DNA of 64,000 nucleotides from Nitratireductor aestuarii (GTDB lineage: Bacteria; Pseudomonadota; Alphaproteobacteria; Rhizobiales; Rhizobiaceae): assembly GCF_014641695.1 (NCBI RefSeq), contig NZ_BMIF01000011.1, forward strand, positions 1 through 64,000, in the 5' to 3' direction. The position numbers and the translations under genes are program-made. The notes under the pieces are model-generated. The model did not search any database. It was not told the DNA's origin and saw only the letters and a program-made list of their open reading frames with translations. Shown here piece after piece: positions 49,568-57,950 of this stretch (within the stretch, counting starts at the first letter, position 1; every line of letters starts with the position of its first letter).

Positions 49568-52500
49568 TCAGTTCAAACTGAAAGTACGGTGGGCTGGAAT
49601 GCCTGGCCCAACGGCGGCACTGATCTGGCGCACGCGAACGTCGATGGCGTCAGGTAGCGTGCCGAAATCGGCAGAGATTAAAGCTTCGCCATAGGTCCAG
49701 GACGGCTCTTCCGTCGTGACGGAACGGAGAGGCTCCGGGCCGCCAACCTCGAAAATTTCCACGAGATAGCGCTCCGCTGCTTCACCAAGCGGGACATCCT
49801 CGTTCAGCCAGCTATCGGCTTTCACACCACGGCAGCGCCTGGTCCATGAGAGGTGAAGCGCACCGTCAACCATGTTGTGACGGAGATGGACGGGCGAAAG
49901 CGGAAGCTGAGCCCGAATACCGCCCACGACTGAAAGGCTTACAAAATGCTCGTCCGTAAGATCATGACCGGTTGGTCCGACTTTCCAGTTGAGCTCAAGC
50001 CCGATTTCTTCCGGCCGCAGGCCTGCCGGCAATACCCTATCGTCCAGAAGTACGAACGGTGCGCCCGCATCAGCGCCAGCAGCCATGGCGTCACTGGTAC
50101 CAAGCTGACCCCGCAGAAACGTTCTCAGCTCCCACAGGTTCACAGCCACTTCTTCCGCCCTCTGAAACTGCAGCACTTCCCACACTCCATTCGATGCAAG
50201 GACAGCACCTGCATTCGCCCCGTTCAATAGCTGTGGAATGCTGACGCTCTGCAATTCTCCGTCCCAGAGCTGCACCAGAAGCGTGGTCCCTCGATCAGGA
50301 CGTCCTTCCACACTTGCACCGGCAAGCGGAGAAAGAATCTTCCCGATGGTCGCCCGTTCAGTAAGCACGGTCCGGAGGGCAAAACCGGAAGCCTCAGGCG
50401 AACTGTAGACCGCCTGGCTGCGCCACGGCTTCGCCCTCGTGGCAATCCGCAGACAATCCTGCGGCTGGTCAGTTCCCGTCGCGAGCGGAAGATCCATTAG
50501 CAATGCATGCGGTGGCCCGAAGGCAAAGGTGCGGTCGGCGAGTTCCGGCAATGTATTTTCCGATGCCGGGGTATCCGGAGCACGGACGATGTGGATGGCT
50601 CGAATTCTCTGGACCAATCCTTCCTCGATTTCCGTGACGAGATACTCGCGAGCCTCTACCTCAAGGCGAACGACACTTCCTACCCGGATGTCCTGCTCCG
50701 TGATCGGCAGCGAGAATGCGATCTCGTCGCGGCGATCCCAGGTCCTGCGCAGATAGTCGTTGACGAGTGCACTGGCCTCTCCTACGGCCAGCACGCCGGG
50801 GAAACTGACAAACGCCGTCCCCGCCCCTTCGGCACCGATCCTGTTGACCGAAGCAGTGGCCGACTGATGCTCATTTAGCTGGTCACGGAAATCGAGCTGC
50901 GCATTGGCTGGCAGGCTGATATCAGGCGTCCGCGTTCGCACGACCACATCGCCTTCATCGGGAATGACGAGATCCCTGATCGTTCGGGCTGTGGTCTGGT
51001 CACGGCCCTCTGTCGCAAATACCAGACAGTCCGCGCCAGCATGCACAGCAATTCCGAAGAGATTGATGATCGGCTCCAGCGAAGCCCTTGCCGTCGTTGG
51101 ATTGTTGATGACATAGCCTTCGACCGTACCGTCAGCCCGCGTGGTATCAGCTTGCGGAAGTCCATGGTCAGTCAGGATGGCGTTGATGAGATCGGCGACC
51201 GCGATGCCGCTCAGCCGTCCGTTCAGCCAGTGCCCGTTGCTCCAGTTCTTGCCATCGCCCCATACCTCGGTCTCGACGGGAAAGTCAGGGAAGGGCCTGA
51301 GATCCCATGCCCAGATGCTGAGCTGGTCCGGATCGACCATCCGTCGATCATAAATCGGAGAAACCGGATTCCTGGTCTCGTCGCTCTCCTGCCAGTATTG
51401 ATGATGCGCCAGCAGGAAGCGATGCTGCGCCAGATCCGTCCGGCCCCCATTTGAGAAATACGGTACGCCATTCTCAACGGACTTGCTGTCTGGAAACAGG
51501 TTGGGCTGGTTCGGCCCCTTGTCCACCGCCGCGCAACCAAGTTCCGTAAAATGGAACCGCTTTGATTTCGGCACCCAGGCAGTTGGTGCTTCCACCTCAA
51601 CGCCGCCGATCCTGTCGAAATGCTGGTTCGACCACCAGGCATTCAGATCCTTGTAGCGGAAAACCCAGTGCTTCTCGTAGGCGGTGTCCTCGATGGGGCT
51701 TCTGGTTCGTTCATAACGATCGGAGGCGCTGGCATAATACCAATCGTACCCCTCGCCAGCAGCAATCCCGTTCTTCAGCCCCTCCAGATCATACGCCGAG
51801 GCAAACCCATCAGCGCCTCCAACACCCACGTCTTCATCACGCCAGTCGGAGAGCGGCATGTAATTGTCTATGCCTATGCAATCGACGGCGTCCGAAGACC
51901 AAAAACTGTCGAGATGGAAGAACACGTCTCCCGAACCATCCTGCGGATGGTAGCCGAAATACTCCGACCAGTCCGCGGCATAGGTAATCCAGGTATCGAC
52001 ACCCAGGATGTCGCGAGCGTCAGCGGCAAGATCCGTCAGCGCTTGAACAAATGGAAAGGCATTGCCCATGCCACGCACTCGGGTGAGGCCTGGCATCTCC
52101 GTACCAACGATAAAGCCATCCACGCCGCCTGCCAGTTCCGCCAGGTGTGCATAGTGGAGAATGTGACGCCTGAAGCTCCATTCCGTCGAACTGCCGGTAA
52201 AGTTGATTGTACTGCCGGCTGAAGCGAACTGCCCGGCGCCAGCGCTTCCAACGAACGCACTCACCTGGGCAGCTGCTGTGCTGGTCTGGTCAACGCTCCC
52301 GGCCTCGCCCGGCGCCGGGTGGCAGGTGATGCGCCCCCGCCATGGATAGGCAGCCTGCGACGCACCTCCATACGGGTCAGGCAGCGCATTTCCATGCGGC
52401 ACATCCATCATGATGAATGGATAGAGTGCTACCTTCAATCCTCGCGCCTTCAACGCCTTGATGGCATCGATGACTGACTTGTCGGACGGGGTGCCGCCAT

Positions 52501-53458
52501 AGGCTGCTCGATCCTCGTGTAGCGACACAGTATCCGCCGCCTCGCGCGCAATTCCTGAGACGGTCCACGCTTGTGAATATTCCCCACCGGCGTGAACCAC
52601 CATCGGCTTGATCTTGCAGTCGCCAGCCCGCAGGTCCGTGCCGAACCACGTCACCACCAGAGCTACTTGCTCTAGGTTCGGGCAGAGTGCCATGAGCTCG
52701 TCGATCGCGGCCTCAAAATCCGTTGCATCGTGTAGGTTGTGGCGGTTCTCGGCTATCGTCTCCCCCGGTTCACCGGAAGATGTCACCAGGGTCGGGGAAA
52801 GCCCGTATTCCGTTGCTCCCGGGATAAGAGCAACGGACTTGATCCTGCTCCTCAGCTCTCCTGCCGGTCGCAGCACTTCAAACTGGAACTGCGGGATACG
52901 ACGACCGTAGTCATCAATCGGAAACTGTTCGAAGACCACATAGGCTATCCCGCGAAAGGCCGGCGCATTTCCCATCCCCTGCTTTGATCTGATCAGCGGA
53001 TCGGGTTGCTGGTCCTCATTCCCCCTGTAGATGCGCAGGTTCACTTCGCGAAGGTCTAGCTCACGCCCATCTGCCCAGATCCGTCGCACGCCAGCGATTT
53101 CGCCCTCGCATAGCGCAAAGGCAAGGTTGGCGTAGTAGGAATAGGTCGTTTGGCTCGGGCCTCCCCCCTTGGCCCCCTGCCGCGTCGTCGCGCTGCGCTC
53201 CTCAAAACGCGTAGCCCAGATCAGTGCGCCCCCAACACGCACTGTCCCATAGACGCGCGGCAGGGGGCTCCCCTCCTCCGCCACCATCATGTTTGCCGAG
53301 GTAAGCCGTGGCCCCTCATAGTGCTGGTTGCCGGTCAGGATTGCCCGGTCGACCATGTATCCGGCGAGCGCTCCCGCCGCCGATCCCACTGCCGCACCGA
53401 CAGTACCAAATACGCCGCCGAGCCATGCGCCCGCAGCCTGCAAAACTATCGTTGCCAC
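49568..53458 (-). CDS. GTA megatron/baseplate-host specificity protein (g15)
   Basis: The largest GTA tail-tip protein, 1296 residues. N-terminal hydrophobic stretch AAGAWLGGVFGTVGAAVGSAAGALAGYM, then a GTA TIM-barrel-like domain (about 250-650, e.g. GVDTWITYAADWSEYFGYHPQDG and FTELGCAAVDKGPNQPN), a phage-tail_3-type domain, and a C-terminal fibronectin-like receptor-binding region. In Rhodobacter capsulatus this protein forms the spike-like tip around the hub. A GTG start with GGAG upstream lies 6 bp after the peptidase gene. It is the last gene of the GTA cluster here. Confidence 0.93.
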   Translation of the reverse strand: MATIVLQAAGAWLGGVFGTVGAAVGSAAGALAGYMVDRAILTGNQHYEGPRLTSANMMVAEEGSPLPRVYGTVRVGGALIWATRFEERSATTRQGAKGGGPSQTTYSYYANLAFALCEGEIAGVRRIWADGRELDLREVNLRIYRGNEDQQPDPLIRSKQGMGNAPAFRGIAYVVFEQFPIDDYGRRIPQFQFEVLRPAGELRSRIKSVALIPGATEYGLSPTLVTSSGEPGETIAENRHNLHDATDFEAAIDELMALCPNLEQVALVVTWFGTDLRAGDCKIKPMVVHAGGEYSQAWTVSGIAREAADTVSLHEDRAAYGGTPSDKSVIDAIKALKARGLKVALYPFIMMDVPHGNALPDPYGGASQAAYPWRGRITCHPAPGEAGSVDQTSTAAAQVSAFVGSAGAGQFASAGSTINFTGSSTEWSFRRHILHYAHLAELAGGVDGFIVGTEMPGLTRVRGMGNAFPFVQALTDLAADARDILGVDTWITYAADWSEYFGYHPQDGSGDVFFHLDSFWSSDAVDCIGIDNYMPLSDWRDEDVGVGGADGFASAYDLEGLKNGIAAGEGYDWYYASASDRYERTRSPIEDTAYEKHWVFRYKDLNAWWSNQHFDRIGGVEVEAPTAWVPKSKRFHFTELGCAAVDKGPNQPNLFPDSKSVENGVPYFSNGGRTDLAQHRFLLAHHQYWQESDETRNPVSPIYDRRMVDPDQLSIWAWDLRPFPDFPVETEVWGDGKNWSNGHWLNGRLSGIAVADLINAILTDHGLPQADTTRADGTVEGYVINNPTTARASLEPIINLFGIAVHAGADCLVFATEGRDQTTARTIRDLVIPDEGDVVVRTRTPDISLPANAQLDFRDQLNEHQSATASVNRIGAEGAGTAFVSFPGVLAVGEASALVNDYLRRTWDRRDEIAFSLPITEQDIRVGSVVRLEVEAREYLVTEIEEGLVQRIRAIHIVRAPDTPASENTLPELADRTFAFGPPHALLMDLPLATGTDQPQDCLRIATRAKPWRSQAVYSSPEASGFALRTVLTERATIGKILSPLAGASVEGRPDRGTTLLVQLWDGELQSVSIPQLLNGANAGAVLASNGVWEVLQFQRAEEVAVNLWELRTFLRGQLGTSDAMAAGADAGAPFVLLDDRVLPAGLRPEEIGLELNWKVGPTGHDLTDEHFVSLSVVGGIRAQLPLSPVHLRHNMVDGALHLSWTRRCRGVKADSWLNEDVPLGEAAERYLVEIFEVGGPEPLRSVTTEEPSWTYGEALISADFGTLPDAIDVRVRQISAAVGPGIPAHRTFSLN

Positions 53459-53464
53459 TTGGCT

Positions 53465-53920
53465 TTATTTCTCCGTCTTGACCGGAAAGGCAAAGATGCC
53501 GGCGATCCGCCGCCGCCATTGCGGCGCCAGCGGCGAGACCGTCACCGCGCTCCCCTCATAGGCATGGATGAACTGCGTAGCGTCCAGCAGGATGCCGGCG
53601 TGCTTGGCGGGTACGTTGCTTCGCCAGCGAAAGAGAACCAGCTTTCCCGGCAGCAGCTCATCCTTGCTGCAACGGATGAAATGCCTCTCCGCCGCCCGCA
53701 GAAGCCGTTCCTCTCCAGTGGCCTCCGCCCAGTCCTTGCTATAGACGCCTGCCTCTTCCGGCTCTGAACCGTAGAGCGATCGCCAGACACCCCGCACCAG
53801 GCCAAGGCAGTCGCAGGCGACCCCTTTCCGGCTCGCCTGATGGCGATAGGGCGTCCCAACCCACGCAAGCGCCTCGGCAATCACCATCTGCCCCCAGGCG
53901 TACTCCCTCTCATCGATCAT
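53465..53920 (-). CDS. GTA NlpC/P60 cell-wall peptidase (g14)
   Basis: Tail-associated peptidase thought to cut peptidoglycan as DNA enters the recipient. The papain-like triad is visible: C38 in ACDCLGLVRGVW, H107 in PAKHAGILL and H119 in FIHAYEGSAV. The C-terminus ends WRRRIAGIFAFP, as in phage NlpC/P60 proteins. A length of 151 matches GTA g14. Its start overlaps the stop of the hub gene by 4 bp. Confidence 0.93.
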   Translation of the reverse strand: MIDEREYAWGQMVIAEALAWVGTPYRHQASRKGVACDCLGLVRGVWRSLYGSEPEEAGVYSKDWAEATGEERLLRAAERHFIRCSKDELLPGKLVLFRWRSNVPAKHAGILLDATQFIHAYEGSAVTVSPLAPQWRRRIAGIFAFPVKTEK

Positions 53921-54804
53921 TTGACGAGCGCTCCCCCGTCAAACACCTGTCCTTCCGAAACGTAGGTGTAGGCGAAATCATTGCCCGGCAGATGCGGAAA
54001 GCCGCGGAAGTTTACGCTGTTACTGAACTTCGCCTTGCAGGTTGCGAAGCGCTTGTCGCATCCGGCCGTGATGGTAAAACCGTCCCCCTCCTGCGCCGGG
54101 ATCTCCAGCGGTCCTCTAAGATCGAGCCGCGCGAGACCGGCTTCAATCCTGTGTGCGATGACACGTTCCGGCCGCCCGCTCCTCTCGCCGGAGGTCCAGG
54201 TCAATACGCCATGGCTGAACCAGCCGTTCTCGAACCCCTCCAGTCCGGAAACCAGAACCGCATGGTCCCGGATGGCTTCGATGATCCCCTCGCCCTTGTA
54301 CGCTGATGTATCCAGATCCACCCCGCACCGCGCATCGCCCAGCTCGGCGTCACAGGTGCGCCGCAGCGTCCGTCCATTGGTCTGGTCAAGCGCCCGTTCC
54401 GGGCTTTCAAGTTCTGCAACAAAGCGGCCATCCTGCCGCGTAATCTTGCCGATTACGGACCGACCAATGCGAGCGAATTGATCAGGGTCCCGCCAATTGA
54501 CCAGCAGCGTCTCCACGGTCGCGCCATCATAAAAACCAGCTGCGATCTCCTCCTCTTCGATCGCCATGGAAGAGAGCACCCCCTCCACGTCCACGGCATC
54601 GACCGCCATGCCGAGCGATCGCCTGGCCTCCGTAGCGGATAGCCCGCTCTCCGGCTGGAACAGCGTATCGTCACACTCGATCGCCCGGTCATGGTCGGTG
54701 AACCCCAAGGCAGTGCCATCCCGGCGAGTCAGTCGCCAGCAATGGCAAACCGTCGTAATTTCCCCCGTCAGATGAGCTGCAAACTGCTCTGAAAGTGCTG
54801 CCAT
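53917..54804 (-). CDS. GTA hub protein, DUF2163 family (g13)
   Basis: Tail hub protein, 295 residues. The N-terminal block ITTVCHCWRLTRRDGTALGFTDHDRAI defines DUF2163. Toward the C-terminus are four conserved cysteines, in RTCDAELGDARC and GCDKRFATC, arranged to bind an iron-sulphur cluster as reported for the R. capsulatus GTA hub. The start shares one base with the stop of g12 (TGATG). Together with g12, g14 and g15 it builds the tail tip. Confidence 0.93.
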   Translation of the reverse strand: MAALSEQFAAHLTGEITTVCHCWRLTRRDGTALGFTDHDRAIECDDTLFQPESGLSATEARRSLGMAVDAVDVEGVLSSMAIEEEEIAAGFYDGATVETLLVNWRDPDQFARIGRSVIGKITRQDGRFVAELESPERALDQTNGRTLRRTCDAELGDARCGVDLDTSAYKGEGIIEAIRDHAVLVSGLEGFENGWFSHGVLTWTSGERSGRPERVIAHRIEAGLARLDLRGPLEIPAQEGDGFTITAGCDKRFATCKAKFSNSVNFRGFPHLPGNDFAYTYVSEGQVFDGGALVK

Positions 54805-55442
54805 CAGAGCACCTCGATCAGCGGTATCGTCGGGATATGGCCGGCCTGAAACGAAGTAATGCTCGCCGAAAGCTGGTCCGTATCAAAACGAACCGCGACG
54901 TCGAACTCAAAGCCAGCCGTGATCACCGCACCTTCACCCGGAATAGCATCCGGCAGAAACACGATCTCTCCGCTGATGGGATCGACGGAAAAGTCCTCCG
55001 CCAGCGCCCTCTCCTCGTCGTCTACGGCGACAACGACGGTTCCTGCCACTGGATACTTGATGAGCCTCCTGTACGCATCCGCACCCGTCCCGTAGGTCTT
55101 GCTGATCTGGAACCTGCTCGTTTCGCCGTCACCTGTCCCGATCTTCTGGTCCGATGGCGAAACCGTTCCGATCGGCGTGCAGGACTTCATGTCGAACGGA
55201 TCGCGGAAACGGAATGCGTGCAACGAACCCCTCCGTGCCTCGAAGAATTCCATTACCTGATAGAGATCCTCCACCGACCGAATACCCGTGCCAGCATCAT
55301 ACTGCCGGCGCGACTGGCTGGTCCTCGCGTTTCTCTTTTCTGCACCTGAAGTCAGTTGAACGATCTCATTCCGCCTCACCGGTCCGCCGGTTGCGCCAAA
55401 CGCAATCCGGACCGGGAAACGGACGTCATGAAAACTGTCCAT
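54804..55442 (-). CDS. GTA distal tail protein, DUF2460 family (g12)
   Basis: Distal tail protein linking tube and hub, 212 residues. The family signature is FHDVRFPVRIAFGATGGPVRRNEIVQLTSGAEKRN with ARTSQSRRQYDAGTGI and a C-terminal IPLIEVL. DUF2460 (TIGR02217) proteins are near-universal in alphaproteobacterial GTAs. It follows the tape measure gene after 44 bp. Confidence 0.93.
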   Translation of the reverse strand: MDSFHDVRFPVRIAFGATGGPVRRNEIVQLTSGAEKRNARTSQSRRQYDAGTGIRSVEDLYQVMEFFEARRGSLHAFRFRDPFDMKSCTPIGTVSPSDQKIGTGDGETSRFQISKTYGTGADAYRRLIKYPVAGTVVVAVDDEERALAEDFSVDPISGEIVFLPDAIPGEGAVITAGFEFDVAVRFDTDQLSASITSFQAGHIPTIPLIEVL

Positions 55443-55486
55443 CCCTTGGCCCCCGCCAGTTCTGTCATTTGAAGTATGAAAACGGC

Positions 55487-56044
55487 CTACAGATTGCGCG
55501 CACCGCGCGAAACCGCCCGCGCCAGCATTGAGGTGATCTGTGCTTCCGACCGTTTGAAGGACGAAGCATCCTGCGCGGTGACATTGAACACCACCTGCAC
55601 ACCGCCGCCACCGCCACCCATGGCGGCGACGCCCAGACGGCCATCAGCAGTCCTCTGCAAGGGCATGATCGCCTCAGCCCCTGCCTCTCCCATCAGGCCG
55701 ATGTTCTTTCCTGCCGGAAAATACGTCGGGCTCGAAACCACGCCGCCGGAAGCGAAGGGCACGACGTCCCCCTTTGCGAACGGCGTTATGCCGCCCAGAA
55801 GACTGCTGAAGAAGCCTCCCGCCAGGTTTTTGAGCGGGCTCAGCCCCTGCTCCAGCGCCATGCCCGCAAGGTTGAGCCCGATCCTGCGCAGCACATCCTC
55901 AAGCGACTTGCCGCTGAGTGCGGCTCCCTTGAGAGCGCCAGTCAGTTGCGATCCAAACGTCTGCGATAGAGTGCTGAGATTGGACAGCGCACGCTCAAAC
56001 GGCGCCGTGTCAGCCACGATCGGCACCCTTACTTCTTCTGCCAT
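55487..56044 (-). CDS. GTA short tape measure protein (g11)
   Basis: Sets tail length. At only 185 residues it is far shorter than phage tape measures, in line with the short GTA tail. It has a helical N-terminus (APFERALSNLSTLSQTFGSQLTGALKGA), an amphipathic membrane-active segment (LSPLKNLAGGFFSSLLGG) and the conserved GGVVSSPTYFPAGKNIGLMGEAGAEAIMPLQRTADGRLGV block shared with lambda-type tape measures. Its start overlaps the end of g10.1 by 16 bp. Confidence 0.92.
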   Translation of the reverse strand: MAEEVRVPIVADTAPFERALSNLSTLSQTFGSQLTGALKGAALSGKSLEDVLRRIGLNLAGMALEQGLSPLKNLAGGFFSSLLGGITPFAKGDVVPFASGGVVSSPTYFPAGKNIGLMGEAGAEAIMPLQRTADGRLGVAAMGGGGGGVQVVFNVTAQDASSFKRSEAQITSMLARAVSRGARNL

Positions 56045-56223
56045 TCATTGCCCCCTTGTCCATCATCGGGGAACTGCTGCATCAATCTCTGCAACTCGTT
56101 CCGCCGCATATTGCTGCCGGAACCCACGCCCAGCGCCTCCAGCGCTGCCGAAAGCTCCAGCGGGCTCATGGCCCAGAATTCCCGTGGCGACAGCCGCAAC
56201 AGCACGAACGCGATGCCCATCAC
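56029..56223 (-). CDS. GTA tail assembly chaperone-like ORF (g10.1)
   Basis: Small protein of the TIGR02216 group that lies between the tail tube gene and the tape measure. The core LLRLSPREFWAMSPLELSAALEALG is clear. The first usable start is GTG at 56223, immediately followed by ATG, but the conserved upstream residues AFPWSQ are encoded in the same open frame before it, back to 56268 and beyond with no ATG, GTG or TTG. The frame is entered by a -1 shift from g10 at a slippery site just before the g10 stop, so the product may be a g10-g10.1 fusion as in lambda G/GT. Confidence 0.7.
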   Translation of the reverse strand: MMGIAFVLLRLSPREFWAMSPLELSAALEALGVGSGSNMRRNELQRLMQQFPDDGQGGNEWQKK

Positions 56224-56264
56224 CTGGCTCCAGGGAAACGCTTCACGTTCGGCCGCTGCGGCCT

Positions 56265-56603
56265 CTAAGGGTTTGCCGTGCCGGCACTTTCCGGCTCGCC
56301 AAACGTCACAGCCAGCAGTTCAGCAACGATGCGGGCGAACCCCACCACGCCCTCGTCGCACTGCATCCCGAGCACCTGCTCGTCGGTGAGATCGTTGCCG
56401 CCGCCTCGCAGCCCCGCTCCAAGGATCGCCGCCATGTCACGGGAAGCAAGCTGCCCGCTCGCAAACCGCTGAACCAGACCGTTGATGTCCTGCGTCGCAA
56501 ACGCAGACTCAAGCTCTGCCAGCGCGCCGAGTGTCAGGCATAGCCGATAGTCCTTGCCGTCCAGTCGCGCGCTGATCTCGCCACGCCTGCGATTGACCAT
56601 CAT
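56265..56603 (-). CDS. GTA g10 family protein (tail assembly chaperone)
   Basis: GTA_gp10-family protein of 112 residues with the block RRGEISARLDGKDYRLCLTLGALAELESAFA and GLVQRFASGQLASRDMAAILGAGLRGGG. It follows the tail tube gene with a 4-bp ATGA overlap. Position between tube and tape measure is that of the phage tail assembly chaperone. Its last codons GCA AAC CCT TAG contain a candidate -1 frameshift site into g10.1. Confidence 0.88.
   Translation of the reverse strand: MMVNRRRGEISARLDGKDYRLCLTLGALAELESAFATQDINGLVQRFASGQLASRDMAAILGAGLRGGGNDLTDEQVLGMQCDEGVVGFARIVAELLAVTFGEPESAGTANP
56268..56274 (-). other. Candidate -1 ribosomal frameshift site
   Basis: The minus-strand heptamer A AAC CCT fits X XXY YYZ, and the next codon in the g10 frame is the TAG stop. 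Slipping back one base reads AAA CCC TTA GAG and continues without a stop through the start-less N-terminus of g10.1. Confidence 0.5.
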
Positions 56604-57016
56604 GACGACACCGTGAAGGTGAGCGCACCGGCGGATTCAAGCGCCATATCGAACGTCAGTTCCCCATCGTGGTTGCCTGAATATTCAAGTGATGTGATCT
56701 GGAACGGTCCGGCAACGATGCCAAAGGATGGTATCGCAAGCTGCCAATTTGAAATCTGGCTGTTGAAGAACCGTGAGCGGATTGCCGCGTCGGATGATGC
56801 ATCCTTGAAGATGCCCGATCCGCTGATCGACGCGCGCTGGACCCCAGTGCCCGCCAGCAGCTCCCTCCATCGCCCCTCCGACTCCGCGTCGGTAACGTCG
56901 ACCGTCTCGCTGTTGAATGCGAGACGCTTGCTTCTGAGCCCGGCGACCGTCGCGAACGTCCCTTCGCCATCCATGTCGAGCTTGAGGATTAGATCCTTGC
57001 CCTTCTGTGCGACCAT
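56600..57016 (-). CDS. GTA tail tube (major tail) protein (g9)
   Basis: Tail tube subunit of 138 residues, phage tail tube TTP_2/TIGR02126 type. The start MVAQKGKDLILKLD and the block FNSETVDVTDAESEGRWRELLAG are standard for GTA major tail proteins. GGGGGAGA lies 6 bp before the ATG at 57016; a start at 57031 is rejected. It overlaps g10 by 4 bp. Confidence 0.93.
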   Translation of the reverse strand: MVAQKGKDLILKLDMDGEGTFATVAGLRSKRLAFNSETVDVTDAESEGRWRELLAGTGVQRASISGSGIFKDASSDAAIRSRFFNSQISNWQLAIPSFGIVAGPFQITSLEYSGNHDGELTFDMALESAGALTFTVSS

Positions 57017-57065
57017 ATAGGTCTCCCCCAATTCGTGTAACGGAAGAAAAATCGGATCCGTCGCG

Positions 57066-57470
57066 TCAGACGGGCTCCATCACGGCGCGGAAATGCATCG
57101 CTCCTTCATAAACATCGAGATCGTCATCATATCGGATCTCGGTCGACTCCAGCCTGTGGTTGACCAGATAATGGCTAGTCAGCGCCATCGAACCTTCCAG
57201 CCCATCACCCACATGCCCCATCAGCTGCAGCAATTCCTTGCGGCCTCGATGCTTGGACCAGACGTGCAGCGTATACAAAACCTCGCTGCCAGGGATCTGA
57301 TCCGTGCTCCAATCGTAAACGTCAGCTTGGCCAAAGGTGATATAGGGAAAAGGCAGCGCTGCAGGTGTCAGGTCGTGGATCTTTGCTCCGCCCAACGCAG
57401 TGACCAATGGCGCATGCTCGGTCAGGGCGGTGAACACTGCCTGCTGAAGATCAAGTGCGGCTGCGCTCAT
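57066..57470 (-). CDS. GTA tail terminator, DUF3168 family (g8)
   Basis: Caps the tail at its junction with the head, 134 residues. DUF3168 landmarks: DLQQAVFTALTEHAPLVTAL, FPYITFGQADVYDWS, YTLHVWSKHRGRKELLQLMGHV and a C-terminal YDDDLDVYEGAMHFRAV. Its ATG lies within the end of a tiny upstream ORF, suggesting coupled translation. Confidence 0.9.
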   Translation of the reverse strand: MSAAALDLQQAVFTALTEHAPLVTALGGAKIHDLTPAALPFPYITFGQADVYDWSTDQIPGSEVLYTLHVWSKHRGRKELLQLMGHVGDGLEGSMALTSHYLVNHRLESTEIRYDDDLDVYEGAMHFRAVMEPV

Positions 57471-57618
57471 GGCGTGGCTCCTTCACCTTGAGAGACACCC
57501 TCCCTTGAGCTGCGTGCCCTTCCCCAAGTCTGCCGATGGCCTTTGCCGCAAGCGACCGGCTCTTCAGGCGCAAGGCCTTCAGCAGACCATCAGGTTTGAA
57601 CGACAACGAAACCTTCAC
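57451..57618 (-). CDS. Possible 55-residue coupled ORF between g7 and g8
   Basis: Short basic protein starting at a GTG that shares GTGA with the stop of g7 and ending 20 bp inside g8. Its beginning (VSLSFKPDGLLKAL, read from the GTG) recalls the HK97 gp10 family, but it is too short for that fold, so it could be a decayed copy. GGAGGAGGG just upstream is a strong ribosome site. Tight coupling on both sides is the main argument; alternatively it is only read-through sequence. Confidence 0.4.
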   Translation of the reverse strand: MKVSLSFKPDGLLKALRLKSRSLAAKAIGRLGEGHAAQGRVSLKVKEPRHERSRT

Positions 57619-57950
57619 GCCCCCTCCTCCCTGACCTGGCACAGGAGATAACGCCCCCGCTCGTCCAGGTCCCTGATCGTCACGATGTAGAGATGTCGCC
57701 CGTCAGTCACGAAGCGCATCCCGCTCTTGAGCCCGTCTCTAAAGCGCACGAGCACCTTGTGGGTCACCCGTTCGTGCTCCTGCCCCGCCCCGAAATAACT
57801 ATGGGCGTTTACGGGCTCGATCTGGCCGAATACCACCGCCCATTCCGTCCAGGTCTGGGTGTGGCCGCCAAAGCCATCCGGAGTCACCACCGCGCTTTCA
57901 ATGCGAAGCTCGGTTCTCAATTGTCCCGGATCTATGAACTGCAACTTCAT
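57615..57950 (-). CDS. GTA stopper/head closure protein (g7)
   Basis: Phage head-tail joining protein (SPP1 gp16/HK97 type), 111 residues. Landmarks are MKLQFIDPGQLRTELRIE, WTEWAVVFGQIEPVNAHSYFGAGQEHERVTHKVLVRFRDG and RHLYIVTIRDLDERGRYLLCQVREEG. The ATG at 57950 overlaps the g6 stop by one base (TGATG). Confidence 0.92.
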   Translation of the reverse strand: MKLQFIDPGQLRTELRIESAVVTPDGFGGHTQTWTEWAVVFGQIEPVNAHSYFGAGQEHERVTHKVLVRFRDGLKSGMRFVTDGRHLYIVTIRDLDERGRYLLCQVREEGA

